Positions 1 to 9,829 of a stretch of 64,000 bases of DNA are shown here, piece after piece (position 1 is the first letter of the stretch; each line of letters begins with the position of its first letter). Under the pieces are notes generated by a model. It saw only the letters and a program-made list of their open reading frames with translations, searched no databases and had not been told where the DNA came from. The stretch covers positions 6,218,323 through 6,282,322 of the forward strand of contig CM055279.1 of NCBI GenBank assembly GCA_029237695.1, read 5' to 3'. Position numbers and translations under genes: made by a program. The DNA comes from Conchocele bisecta (Eukaryota > Mollusca > Bivalvia > Lucinida > Thyasiridae).

Positions 1-249
1 ATTTTGGAAATCGGTCCACAAATAAAAAAAATATTTTAAAAAAATCTATTTTTAACCCCCATGTTAAATTCCCATAAGAAAATCGTTTTTTCGCAATAAA
101 ATCAATGATGGAATTTCATCAATGAACTTTTTTTTTAGAGTGTGACTCTTTTGTTATTGATGAAAAAGTACTTACTTTTAAATATTTTTTAGATTCAATG
201 TGTTTAATGGCCAAATGTTCGTCGGCAGCAAAACGTGGAACAGACAGTA
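1..249. mobile_element. MITE fragment, TCTGTTCCACG family, cut by window edge
   Basis: This is the right part of a non-autonomous element. It ends in TTCGTCGGCAGC followed by CGTGGAACAGACAG. The same terminus occurs at 60,700-60,732 and 62,555-62,582, and in inverted form at 60,290. The interior A/T-rich text on AACCCCCATGTTAAATTCCC matches the interiors at 59,880-59,960 and 62,390. Short open frames here are non-coding. Confidence 0.6.
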
Positions 250-396
250 ATAACAATCAACGTTATTATTTCCCCGAGCCCGCATTTCAGACATGCCACT
301 AAATATCAATAAACACAATGTCTGATGACGTACAGTCGTCAATTGTTCCATGATATTATTCAATGTTTCAACTCTCTTGATGATGGATGAGGCCAT

Positions 397-667
397 TATG
401 GAAGCGTCCTGGTGCCAATGCTGAAGTAGTTTGTGTCTCCTATCTTAATTAGGAAATACTAAGTCATAATTAGGAGATAGTAACTCCTGATATTATCTCA
501 TAATTATGAGTTAATATCTCCTAATTAGGACTTACTATCTCCTAATTAGGACTTACTATCTGTGTCAATGCTATAACATATTTTATCTCCTAATTAGGAA
601 TTAGGAGATAGTAAGTCCTAGTTAGGAGATAAATATATTTTAGCATTGGCACCAGGACGCTTCCATA
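397..667. mobile_element. TIR element filled with AATTAGG-type short repeats
   Basis: The ends are inverted repeats of about 26 bp: TATGGAAGCGTCCTGGTGCC on the left and its complement on the right. Between them, TCCTAATTAGGA and TCTCCTAATTAGGA motifs recur in both orientations, so the interior can fold almost throughout. A second copy lies at 19,968-20,366. No coding content is seen. Confidence 0.6.
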
Positions 668-1062
668 GGCCATGGCTGATGAATTCAGACTTATAAACGA
701 CAAAACCCTCTTTTAAACCATACCAAATTGTACTCCGATATTTAAAACACGTATCTACAATTCAATTCAAATGTGTTTGCACTCAGTTCATTTTACATGG
801 CATCATAAGATCACAATGTAGGTCGTTAACCAGCTGTCCAATCAACGAAAATGGTACTAGTGTACTTGTCCCGGTTCTGTAATTTAGTAATTGCAACGCG
901 TTCGAAGGCTGGGACCAACTTGCTAAAATAGCGAGCCGGGCTCAAGGTAAATAATCCACTTCCGTTGGTCGAAAAAATACGGAACGATCTACCTTGAATA
1001 CCTACGACAATGTGCATATGGATAAATTGCACCTTATACAACAGACTGCGATACTCTTGCTC

Positions 1063-1199
1063 TGAGTATCAACGTTTCTGAACATCTATTGGCAATGTAA
1101 ACTCTTAACCAAGCAATTTGATTGTCTGAGCTGTAGTACAGCTCCGGCTCAGCCAATCAAGCTGCTTTATTTCGAGCACAATAGTATTAAGTACACTAA
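1063..1199. repeat. MITE-like repeat with a GAGCTGTAGTACAGCTC-type palindrome
   Basis: The text on TATCAACGTTTCTGAACAT, then TTTGATTGTCTGAGC and CAATCAAGCTGCTT, recurs at about 11,045-11,175, 11,280-11,435 and 61,712-61,860. The middle is a short palindrome around CTGTAGTACAGCTC. No open frame is conserved between the copies. Confidence 0.5.
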
Positions 1200-1415
1200 T
1201 TTATCAATATTGGCAAAATTAGCACAGGAATTAGTGCACGAAGTTTGCAATAAAACTGCAACTTTGCGATGCGTGTGCCAGTCTGATCAGGGTCTACGCC
1301 ATTCGTTATTCACTCATTATCATATATTTGATACATTTTCGGGTTTTGTTTCTGCATCTACACAGCACATGGGCAATGTATGGACATGAGGATGTGATAA
1401 CACAGTTATATCACT

Positions 1416-1560
1416 GTATTGTAATTTTCAAATTTGCGGCGTATATCATAAAATGATAGGTCGAAAAACATGTTTATGGCTCCGCTAGCGCGTCGCCATT
1501 AAACAGATTTTCCGACCTATCATTTTCTGATATACGCCGCAAATTTGAAAATTACAATAC
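1416..1560. mobile_element. Foldback element
   Basis: The left arm (1416-1469) and right arm (1508-1560) are inverted copies of each other over about 50 bp with few mismatches. They share GTATTGTAATTTTCAAATTT and a GGTCGAAAA / TTTTCCGACC inner part. The loop is about 38 bp. It looks like a small MITE. Confidence 0.65.
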
Positions 1561-1608
1561 AGTTAACCCTATAATAGCATTAGTATCATTCGATTCATGA
1601 CTCATTCG

Positions 1609-1765
1609 TGGCTGTGACTGGAGAAATGGGGCATATGGGTTTTGTGACCAGTTTAGATCCTGATCAGCCTGTGCATCCGATCGTTATCAGGCTACATAAG
1701 TGCAATTTGATCAGAACTTACACTGGACACAAATCTCATAAGCCCCATTCTCCAATCGCAGCCAC
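1609..1765. mobile_element. Palindromic MITE, GTGACTGGAGAAATGGGGC family
   Basis: It starts with TGTGACTGGAGAAATGGGGC and ends with the complement (AAGCCCCATTCTCCAATCGC). The inner text is on GATCCTGATCAG and TGATCAGAACTTACACTGG. Copies or halves recur at 20,558-20,945, 21,335-21,400, 21,570-21,655, 22,675-22,755, 28,425-28,520, 35,315-35,430, 48,110-48,335, 55,765-55,985 and 60,735-60,800. It is one of the most abundant families in the window and does not code for protein. Confidence 0.7.
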
Positions 1766-2289
1766 TATTCCATCTGCATTGTGTGTAACCGCCATTATCG
1801 ATGATATTGACAACGCATTGCAGACAATTATCCCGAGATTGAAACATTTATTGTTGTAAGAAATATGTATCTGACACGAAAATGGCAGCTTTTGACTCTT
1901 TTCCGCTTGGCTAATCGTCTTTGGTCCGACGTGCGTATATTTCGTTCCGTATTTAGATGTCAATTTGCTTACCAATCGTACGTAAGTTACATAACATGCC
2001 AATCAAATGTCAGATACGCGTCGAAGATGATCCACGCACTCTTGGAGATAATAATCAACAGACCGTACGTTTATTAATACCACAGGAAATATACGTGGGT
2101 TCGGAATTGCCGTCATATCGCTTGTCCTGTTCGGAATTTAATATAACGGTCACTGTTGGTATGTACCGTACTAATGAGAGGAATGCAGGCGCGGATCCAT
2201 TCCCACTTTTGCAAATCTACATCGCATTTCCTGCGTTCTGGCGCATTTTGGAGCAAAAATATTGACACTGTCACAGTATGTTTAGACCT

Positions 2290-2466
2290 GATTTTTTATT
2301 GAAAACGTTTAAATTTTGAAACAATAAGAAAACGACCGAAAAATGCATGGAAAACATGGCACTTGGCATGAAACGTGCCTTGTAACTTGTAAAAAATCTT
2401 TACTCGGCGAATTTTAGGGTGGGGGGGGCATGCGCCGGGTCCCCCCTCCCCCTGAATCCGCCCATG
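2290..2466. mobile_element. Solo hAT terminus
   Basis: The segment ends in GGGGCATGCGCCGGGT, a C-rich tract and CTGAATCCGCCCATG. This parallels the right end of the full hAT element at 54,740-54,801 (GCGTGCGCCGGGTGTG ... GGATCCGCGCCTG). It is therefore likely a diverged end of a related hAT copy. The minus-strand frame running through it is a by-product of that terminus. Confidence 0.5.
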
Positions 2467-2480
2467 GAATGTGTATCTGT

Positions 2481-2545
2481 GCCCTGCTAGCTCAGTCGGT
2501 AGAATGATGGTAGAGGTCCCGGGTTCGTGTCCCGGGACAGTGCGC
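2481..2545 (+). repeat. tRNA-derived SINE head or tRNA pseudogene
   Basis: A tRNA-like A box (TAGCTCAGTCGGTAGAAT) is followed by a B box (CCGGGTTCGTGTCCCGG) with a T-stem that pairs. The distance between the boxes is too short for a full anticodon arm, and there is no recognisable anticodon loop. It is better read as the head of a SINE or a deleted tRNA pseudogene than as a working tRNA. Confidence 0.55.
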
Positions 2546-2594
2546 ATTTCTCTCGTTGTTGTATAACCAAATATAATCTCGTCGAACCACTATA

Positions 2595-2765
2595 TAAATG
2601 ACAGAAGATAATAAGTTGCTGGAGGTGAATCGATGATTCCAAATATAGGTAGACCACGTGTATTATCATATCCTAGCCTCGTTTTCGTGTATAATAGATA
2701 CATGATAAAGTGCACGTGCATGCATATCAATATAATAGTGTATCTTGGTGCGCAAAATAGACACG
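2595..2765. repeat. MITE-like repeat, CGTTTTCGTGTATAATA family
   Basis: The segment containing GGTAGACCACGTGTATTATC, CGTTTTCGTGTATAATAGA and GTGCACGTGCATGC matches 19,600-19,815 in inverted order. Part of the outer text also occurs at 6,595-6,665. No coding content. Confidence 0.5.
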
Positions 2766-2929
2766 TACATGTAGTGTGGCTCAGTGGTATCGAAACGGAA
2801 GAATATACCATACCCGAAGTGTGGCTTTTCATTCTACTGAAAACACCTATCATTTTAAAGAAATTCTCGACTCCAAAGAGGACCAAATATTAGGGGCGGA
2901 CCAAATATTAGGGCAAATAGTACACGGCA

Positions 2930-3326
2930 ACACCGTTAATATATCGTATACATTTACGGTATTCTGCTACATTTACACCGTACACAAATCCGGTATGTGT
3001 GTACGATACAAACGTACCAGAATTATACACATGCATACAAATCGTATACACGTACGATTTGAATGGTATATCTATACGATATTGGTTGGTATGATCATAT
3101 AATATTGGTATGTTTATACCGTATCATCGTATAGTACAAACGTACTATACGAATATTATACAAACATACGATATCCGTTCGTATATACGATATATCCGTA
3201 CGGATATGGTATGAATATACACAAATCTGGTATGTTTGTACGATACAAACGTACCAGAATTATACACGTGTATAAAAATCTTATAAACGTACGATTTGAA
3301 TGGTATATCTATACGATATTGGTTGG
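2930..3326. mobile_element. Left part of a GTATACGATAT-type MITE, split by the Mutator-like element
   Basis: The text on TACGATACAAACGTACCAG and ATACGATATTGGTTGGTATG matches the complete MITE at 15,555-15,991. A stretch of about 280 bp is duplicated within this copy: the segment ending in TATACGATATTGGTTGG occurs at about 3,090 and again at 3,326. The remainder continues after the insertion at 6,319-6,446. The expected left TIR (CAGTAGCGCTTTTCTG) is not seen, so this end is lost or diverged. Confidence 0.65.
3318..3326. repeat. Left 9-bp target site duplication
   Basis: ATTGGTTGG here is repeated at 6310-6318, exactly flanking the TIR element. The uninterrupted paralogue at about 15,870 contains the sequence once (CGATATTGGTTGGTATGTAC). 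This shows the 9 bp were duplicated on insertion. Confidence 0.85.
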
Positions 3327-3470
3327 GTACATGGACATAACGGACCCTGGACATAACGGACCCGGACATAACGGACCCGATTTTGGACGAAACGGACCCG
3401 ATTCCTGGACATAACGGACCCGATTCATGGACATAACGGACCCCGTGTGGACATAACGGACCCTGTATCA

Positions 3471-3915
3471 AATTTGTTAAAAACATACTATTTAAATATT
3501 TTTTTGGGTTACATGTGGGTTACATGTGAATTGATTGATAGTTTGGAAAGTTAAACTTGGGAAATGTAATATACAAATCGGGAAATAAGTGATGATTTTA
3601 TAATGTAATAATAAATAAACAAGGCACATACATTCAATCAGATCCATACAATATGATCATAATATGATCAAACATACATTTAGCGAGCACATTTGGTGGT
3701 GATATAAGTAAAGAAACGTTATGTGTGTATTTTATCTTATTTTTAACAAAACTGGCAAGATGGGAGTGCTTTATAATCGTCTATTATAATGTAATACCAA
3801 AATGTCAATACTGATCTTCATTTACGAGAACACATGTATACATATACAAATAAAAATGTTACATGCATTTATCGAGCACATTTGGTGGTGGTATAAGAAA
3901 TCAAACACATATAGT
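3471..3915. other. Non-coding 3-prime region inside the MULE
   Basis: AT-rich sequence downstream of the PHD-FLYWCH gene. A short phrase, CGAGCACATTTGGTGGTG followed by ATAAG, occurs twice about 190 bp apart (3,682 and 3,873). No further exon, MULE catalytic motif or clear minus-strand polyadenylation hexamer was recognised. Confidence 0.4.
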
Positions 3916-5194
3916 CTAAAGTATGCACTGTAACGGGGCTCTGAGACGGTGCACCGAAGTCAGCAGTCCCGGTTTGGACTCGTGGTTGTGGTCCTGGTCA
4001 GGCTGTTGAAACATATCGCCAGACTGTTTCACGACCACGGGACATCCCGAAGATTTTCCCCGTACGCTGCATCTCCAATAGACGGTACCATTGACGAGAG
4101 TACGTTTGTACACATACGCGTACCCATCACTAGATACAAGTTTTCGTTATAACATATGCTAGAACGAGCGGTAAGTGAAGCATTATTTATCATTTAACAC
4201 TACAATAATTATAATTAAACACATTTAGGGTACAACTCACGTTTCAGGATCTTCTGGCTGTAGCGATCGACGAGGGCGAGATATGTCGAACATCGACGAC
4301 TGGTCACCTGATGCCTCGTTGACAGTGACGTCGTGGTTTGTTCTGAAATGTATAATATTGGCATTGTAATGATAGTTACTAAATGTTTAATAATCGCAGA
4401 AATGGCAGACATTGACTATGAGTCTATGACACGTTTGTTTTTTTGGCATAATGACAGTTATACTCACAGTTCATTATCGGGAACTCGGGGCGAAAGTGGG
4501 CGTGGCCGATCAGATGTGGACGATGCGTCGTTCTCGTCGTCTTCATCAGGGACTAGGGGCGGTAATGGTTGTGGCACAATGAAGTCGTCAAAGTCATCGT
4601 TGTCATGTCTGAAATATACAAGCTATTATGAACAGGAGCTAAAGTACAACAACAATTTAAAAATTTCAATCATGATAAGATACACAATCAACTTGATCAA
4701 TCAACACAATCAACCCTATTATCTCATGGCGACCACCCACTTACCTCAACGTGATCTCTTCAAATGTAATGTTGTCAACATTGGATAGTCTGGTACTTTC
4801 CAAGTTGGGCTGGTGTCGTGGTACAACCAGAACCGATGCGGTCGACGTACTCTCGCAGTGCTCACAAACGAATGTGAGTGTAATGAGCCCCTTCTTCAGT
4901 CGTTGGTACTTGTAATCAGTTATACCTGTAACATACGTTAATAGCTAAACATACATATACAATTACAATTTTGTAAGTACGATCGATAATGTTCATTTTT
5001 TAATGAAATTGTCGGTCTGGTTACTCTGGTAATTAAATATAATATTGTAAACATGTTTACTTGTTCGAAAATACGTTTTACAAACCTGTGTTACCACAGC
5101 GTCGGTGTTGCCAGTTACCACATTGGTCACAGTCAATAGCTTGGTGCCGAGATTTTACGACCTTGTCGCAGACTATGCACGGAGAATCCGACAT
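3916..5194 (-). CDS. PHD-finger and FLYWCH zinc-finger protein, five exons, inside the MULE
   Basis: Five exons read on the minus strand: 5194-5086, 4925-4745, 4608-4468, 4342-4241 and 4129-3916. All introns are GT-AG (donors include GTAAGT and GTGAGT) and every junction phase matches, giving 747 nt and 248 residues. Residues 6-60 form a C4HC3 PHD finger: C6, C9, C22, C25, H30, C33, C57 and C60, with W28 before the histidine. An acidic, proline-rich linker follows (about 98-178, with DNDDFDDF and DEDDENDASS). Residues about 181-227 form a FLYWCH finger (YWRC at 195-198, then C207, H225, H227). PHD fingers usually read histone tails and FLYWCH fingers bind DNA or proteins, so a nuclear chromatin-linked role is inferred. 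No DDE transposase domain is present. The short tail (LQCIL and stop) may mark loss of a former downstream transposase exon. The start is the first ATG before the PHD cysteines. The gene model is predicted from sequence alone. Confidence 0.75.
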
Positions 5195-5299
5195 GACGTC
5201 TCGAGTGTACAAGATGTGTTGTATGTTTCATTACTAATAAGGAATGGTATTTATGCAGAAATTGAGACTACTCGTTTTGGCACTGATTGGTGAGAAGTG

Positions 5300-5460
5300 A
5301 GAAGTGAGCACCCGATAAATGGATTAATTGAATTATGATTACTTAATTCTTTAATTGATTGAGCCGCAGTTCGTTTAATTGGTTTATTGATCAGTACCGC
5401 GATCGATTAGTTTATTGATCACTGCCGCAAATGATTAGCCTATTGATCACTAGCGTGATT
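5300..5460. repeat. Short imperfect tandem repeat upstream of the PHD-FLYWCH gene
   Basis: The phrase TTTATTGATCA followed by a CCGC-type core recurs about every 28-30 bp (TTGATCAGTACCGCGATCG, TTGATCACTGCCGCAAATG, TTGATCACTAGCGTGATTC). It lies just 5-prime of the predicted start codon and may be part of the element's promoter region, but nothing proves this. Confidence 0.4.
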
Positions 5461-5537
5461 CATTAATTGATTCTTTTTAAAGTGGTTAGTTAGCCACTTA
5501 CATGTATCACGTTGTATTTCGAATAATATGTGGAATA

Positions 5538-5759
5538 CCCAACTTGTCATTCTATATGTTTGTGCATTTTATCTGGAACGATTCTAAAGAACTCCCAAAT
5601 TGACATTCAACAGTCAAATAACCATTTTATGATGTTAGGCTTTCGCGATACGATCCTATTGCACTCCCAACTTGTCATTCTATATGTGTGCATTTTATCT
5701 GGGACGATTCTAAAGAACTCCCAACTTGTCATTCAACAGTCAAATGGCCATTTTATGAT
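5538..5759. repeat. Direct duplication of about 95 bp
   Basis: 5538-5633 is repeated at 5666-5759 (CCCAACTTGTCATTCTATATG to GCCATTTTATGAT), with a few substitutions and a short deletion. An open plus-strand frame runs through both copies only because the repeat lacks stops. No protein similarity is seen. Confidence 0.65.
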
Positions 5760-6318
5760 TTTATGCGTTATTACTGTTTCTGTTCAAATTGAAGTAATTT
5801 TATTAAATAAATGTTATTATTCATTTTTGAAAGTTAACTGGTTTTCTATAAGTAACGTAATTAAACTGAAATTCAGATTGGAATGTGTCAAATACAGTCC
5901 ACTGCCAATATCCGACCATAACCGCATGGGGTTTATTAGCCCCGGAAACCACAGCGATAGGTGTGAATGCCAACTACATTCAGTCTGACCTAATTAGATA
6001 AGATAAGACCTAAGATATACAGGTAAATTTTAGTTTCAAAATAACAAAATTTTGCCAACAATTACCGTTTTCAGAGAGTTTAAAACATACAAAATCACTA
6101 CAAATAATTATTTCTTATAAGTTTTACACGAAAAATAAATAAAAAAGTGCTTTAATGATAGATTTTATACGGGGTCCGTTATGTCCACACGGGGTCCGTT
6201 ATGTCCAGGAATCGGGTCCGTTATGTCCATGAATCGGGTCCGTTTCGTCCAAAATCGGGTCCGTTATGTCCGGGTCCGTTATGTCCAGGGTCCGTTATGT
6301 CCATAATTCATTGGTTGG

Positions 6319-6446
6319 TATGTACGGTACAAACATACCGTACGTTTATATTATATGCATATCGTATAGAAAACATATCGTATTGGTACAGTATACGTAT
6401 ATTATTGGTATAGTACGTATATTTGACCTGCATAAAAGCGCTACTG
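6319..6446. mobile_element. Right part of the GTATACGATAT-type MITE interrupted by the MULE
   Basis: It resumes directly after the 9-bp duplication with TATGTACGGTACAAACATAC, matching 15,886-15,910, and runs to AAAGCGCTACTG, the right TIR of this MITE family. Together with 2930-3326 it is one interrupted MITE. Confidence 0.7.
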
Positions 6447-6454
6447 TATGAAAA

Positions 6455-6525
6455 ACTAAGATTCGAACTCACTACCTACGGCATTGACACCCGCCACTCT
6501 AAACCCTCGACTACATAAGACTTAA
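6455..6525 (-). repeat. tRNA-derived sequence (SINE head or tRNA pseudogene)
   Basis: Read on the minus strand, an A-box-like TAGTCGAGGGTTTAGAGTGG is followed by a B box GAGTTCGAATC at about tRNA spacing. The stems pair poorly and no clean acceptor stem is seen, so it is treated as tRNA-derived rather than as a gene. Confidence 0.4.
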
Positions 6526-6671
6526 TGAGTAATCTCAAAATCAATATTGAAAAGGAATACTGGCATGGGTATATCTCCTGTCTCACCTATTCTGTGTTTT
6601 GTTTATGACCGGTTTGTTTGTAAACAAGTAGCAAGTTATCGTCTGCGGACTTTTATTTCATACTGCTTCAG

Positions 6672-6915
6672 GGGGCCGTTTCACTAAACTTCGTACGACT
6701 AAAATATTCGTAAGTGCATAATTATGATAGTCTGTAAATTGCACATTAACAATGTTTTCTTGCAAACAATTATTGGATTTACATTCATTGAGCATAGGCT
6801 GCATCATATGCAGCCTATGCTCAATAAATGTAAATCCATACATTTTAATTTACAGACGATCTTAAATTTGAACTTACGAACATTTTAGTCGTAAGAAGTT
6901 TAGTGAAACGGCCCC
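6672..6915. mobile_element. Harbinger-type palindromic MITE with CAG target duplication
   Basis: 244 bp with TIRs reading GGGGCCGTTTCACTAAACTT from either end, flanked by the 3-bp direct repeat CAG (6669-6671 and 6916-6918). The interior is also palindromic (TGAGCATAGGCTGCATATGCAGCCTATGCTC type). A 3-bp CWG target is typical of some PIF/Harbinger transposons. Sister copies: 22,138-22,340, 48,870-49,107 and the split copy at 49,111-49,291. Confidence 0.75.
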
Positions 6916-7041
6916 CAGGTGAATATTGATTCAGACGGGCAATTTCACACCATGTTGACCGTGTGGAATCACACTAACTTATGGAATATGCATATCAGCA
7001 TTCGTGAAATATGGATAATTCTCACCAGTCGATGAACATAA

Positions 7042-7124
7042 ACAGTGGGGTCAGCGTGTAAGTGCACACACGAACGAACACGTCGTGTTCGTTCGTGTGT
7101 GCACTTACACGCTGACCCCACTGT
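7042..7124. mobile_element. Perfect foldback, 41-bp arms with 1-nt loop
   Basis: 7042-7082 and 7084-7124 are exact reverse complements separated by a single T. The arms start with ACAGTGGGGTCAGCGTGTAA. A diverged copy with a larger loop lies at 40,319-40,424. Perfect arms suggest recent formation or repair by gene conversion. It sits at the left edge of the 31-bp minisatellite. Confidence 0.8.
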
Positions 7125-7126
7125 AT

Positions 7127-9566
7127 GGGTCGGGTCGTTCACACCACTTGCTGAACATATATGGACCACTTGATACATGTATATGGACCGCTCACACCAC
7201 TTGATGTTCATATATGGACCGTTCACACCACTTTATGGACGTATATGGACAGTTCATACCTCTAGCTGGACGTATATGGATCGTTCACACCACTTGGTGA
7301 ACACATAGGGACAGTTCATATAAATTGATGAACATATATGGACCGTTCACACCACCTTGATTGACGTTTATGGACCGTTCACAACACATTGATTGACGTT
7401 TATGGACCGTTCACACCACTTGATATACATAATTATAAGGACAGTTCACACACATTTATGAACATATATGGACCGTTCACACCACCTTTATTGACGTTTA
7501 TGGACCGTTCACACCACTTGATGGACATATATGGACCGTTCACACCACTTGATGGACATATATGGACCGTTCACACCACTTGATGGACGTATATGGACCG
7601 TTCACACCACTTGATGAACGTATATGGACCGTTCACACCATTTGATGGACGTATATGGACCGTTCACACCACTTTATGAACGTATATGGACCGTTTACAC
7701 CATTTGATGGACGTATATGGACCGTTTACACCATTTGATGGACGTATATCGACCGTTCACACCACTTGATGGACGTATATGGGCCGATTACACCAATTGA
7801 TGGACATATATTGACCGATAACACCATTTGATGGACGGATATGAACCGTTCACACCACTTGATGAATGTATATGAACCGTTCACACCACTTGATGAATGT
7901 ATATGGACCGTTCACACCACTTGATGGACATATATGTACCGTTCACACCACTTGATGAACGTATATGGACCGTTCACACCATTTGATGGACGTATATGGA
8001 CCGTTCATACAACTTGATGAACATATATGGACCATTCACACCACTTTCTGGCCGTATGTGGACCGTTCACACCACTTGGTGAACATATAGGGACAGTTAA
8101 AACAAATTGATGAACATATATGGACCGTCACACCACCTTGATTGACGTTTATGGACCGTTCACACCACTTGATGTACATACTTATAGGGACAGTTCACAC
8201 AAATCGATGAACATATATGGACCGTTCACACGACATTTATTGACGTTTATGGACCGTTGACACCACTTGATGGACATATATGGACTGTTCACACCACTTG
8301 ATGAACATATATGGACCGATCACACCATTTGATGGACGTATATGGACCGTTCACACCACTTGATGAACGTATATGGACCGTTCAGACCATTTGATGGACG
8401 TATATGGATCGTTCACACCACTTGATGAACGTATATGGACCGTTCGCACCACTTGATGGACGTATATGGACCGATCACACCACTTAATGGACGTATATGG
8501 ACCGTTCACACAATTTGATGGACGTATATTGGACCGTTCACATGATGGACGTACCTATTACGTTCACACCACTTGATGAACGTGTATGGACCGTTTACAC
8601 CACTTGATGGACGTATATGGACCGTTCACATCCAATTTGAATGGACGTATATGACTTGATTACGTACACGACACTGATGGAACGATATGGACCGGTCACA
8701 TCACTTGATGGACGTATATGGACCTATCACACACACACCACTTGATGGACTAATTTTTTGACCGATACAACCATTTGATGGAGGGGCCGTATATGGACCG
8801 AACACACATTGATGACGTATATGGACCGTCCTTCACACTTGACACTGGATGGACGATTAGACCGATCCGACACTATATTTGATGGACGATATAGGACCGT
8901 TCACTCCACAAAAAAACCATTTGATGGATTTTATAGGACCGATCCACACAACACATGAAACGTCGTATAATGGACCGTACACACCACTTGATGAACATAT
9001 TATGAACCGTTGACAACCACTATGATGGACGAATATGGGACCGTTTACCACAACAACAACCACATGATTGAGCGTCTAGGACATTTTTTCACACCAACCA
9101 CTTGAAGGTCGTATAATTGAACAAGTTCTCACCACTTGATGAACGTATTGGACCGTTCACCAAGCAAACGACTGATCCATTTTGAAAAATGGGACGTATA
9201 TTGACCGTTCACAAAAGTACTCACACCACTTCTGAACGTATATGGAACTGTTCACACCACCTTATGAACGTATATTGGACCATTCACATAATCACTTGAT
9301 GACGTATTATTGAACGAAATTCCACACACCTTTTAAACCACACTATTGAACGAATATGACGTTCACACCACTTCATGGACCGATTTATGGACTGTTCACC
9401 ACAACACTGTTGAATCGTATATGGACCATTCACATCACCTTGATTGACGTATATGGACCGTTCACACCACTTGACGAACATATATGGACCGTTCACACCA
9501 CTTGATGAACATATAGGGACAGTTCAAACAAATTGATGAACATATATGGACCGTTCACACCACCAC
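7127..9566. repeat. 31-bp minisatellite array
   Basis: About 2.4 kb of a 31-bp unit (roughly 75 copies) whose core is ATATGGACCGTTCACACCAC followed by TTGATGGACGT or TTGATGAACAT. Between about 7,500 and 8,500 the units are regular. From about 8,520 to 9,420 small insertions and deletions are frequent, and the last units are regular again. Because 31 is not a multiple of three, the open frames here drift and are not genes. There are no unique spacers, so it is not a CRISPR array. Confidence 0.9.
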
Positions 9567-9657
9567 GTGTCATTCGTGACGGTGACTGAAAACAAAGAAT
9601 AGTATTGCCTTTGCAGCCAGCAGTATGGTTAGGGTCATCACTGTTCGTCATCATTAT

Positions 9658-9810
9658 AGGAATGAATGGCCTTTTTGTGGAATTTATCGGGGTATAAACT
9701 TGGAAAAGTCGCTAGAATACTGGACGAAGGCCGGAAGGCCTCGTCCAGTATTCCCACGACATTTCCAAGTTTATATCCCGATAAATTCCACAAAAAGGCC
9801 ATTCATTCCT
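9658..9810. mobile_element. Foldback element
   Basis: The left arm starts AGGAATGAATGGCCTTTTTG and the right arm ends in its complement. Arm identity extends about 70 bp to a centre around GGCCGGAAGGCC. Non-coding. Confidence 0.65.
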
Positions 9811-9829
9811 TATAATTCCAGCATTTGAA

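Larger units (their letters stand above)
3327..6309. mobile_element. Mutator-like (MULE) DNA transposon with 144-bp TIRs carrying a PHD-FLYWCH gene
   Basis: The element is 2,983 bp. Its left TIR (3327-3470) and right TIR (6166-6309) are near-perfect inverted copies of about 144 bp. Each is built from repeated GGACATAACGGACC units plus one GGACGAAACGGACC variant. A 9-bp direct repeat flanks it, and an empty-site paralogue exists at about 15,870. Target duplications of 8-10 bp and long TIRs are typical of Mutator-like elements, and FLYWCH zinc fingers are known companions of MULE transposases in animals. No transposase core is visible inside, so it is either non-autonomous or an internally deleted form. 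The superfamily assignment is inference; the element boundaries are directly seen. Confidence 0.85.

Noticed and set aside
2481..2545. Functional tRNA gene
   Set aside because: A and B boxes are present but the anticodon arm is missing.
2296..2547. Minus-strand frame with GRIQGEGGPGACPP text
   Set aside because: It runs through a hAT terminus and a tRNA-like head; this type of frame is a by-product of hAT ends.
5530..5988. 152-codon plus-strand frame upstream of the PHD-FLYWCH gene
   Set aside because: It arises from a 95-bp direct duplication, shows no family similarity and lies in the transposon's upstream region.
7127..9566. Regular 31-bp repeats resembling a CRISPR array
   Set aside because: There are no unique spacers; units abut directly and the sequence context is eukaryotic.
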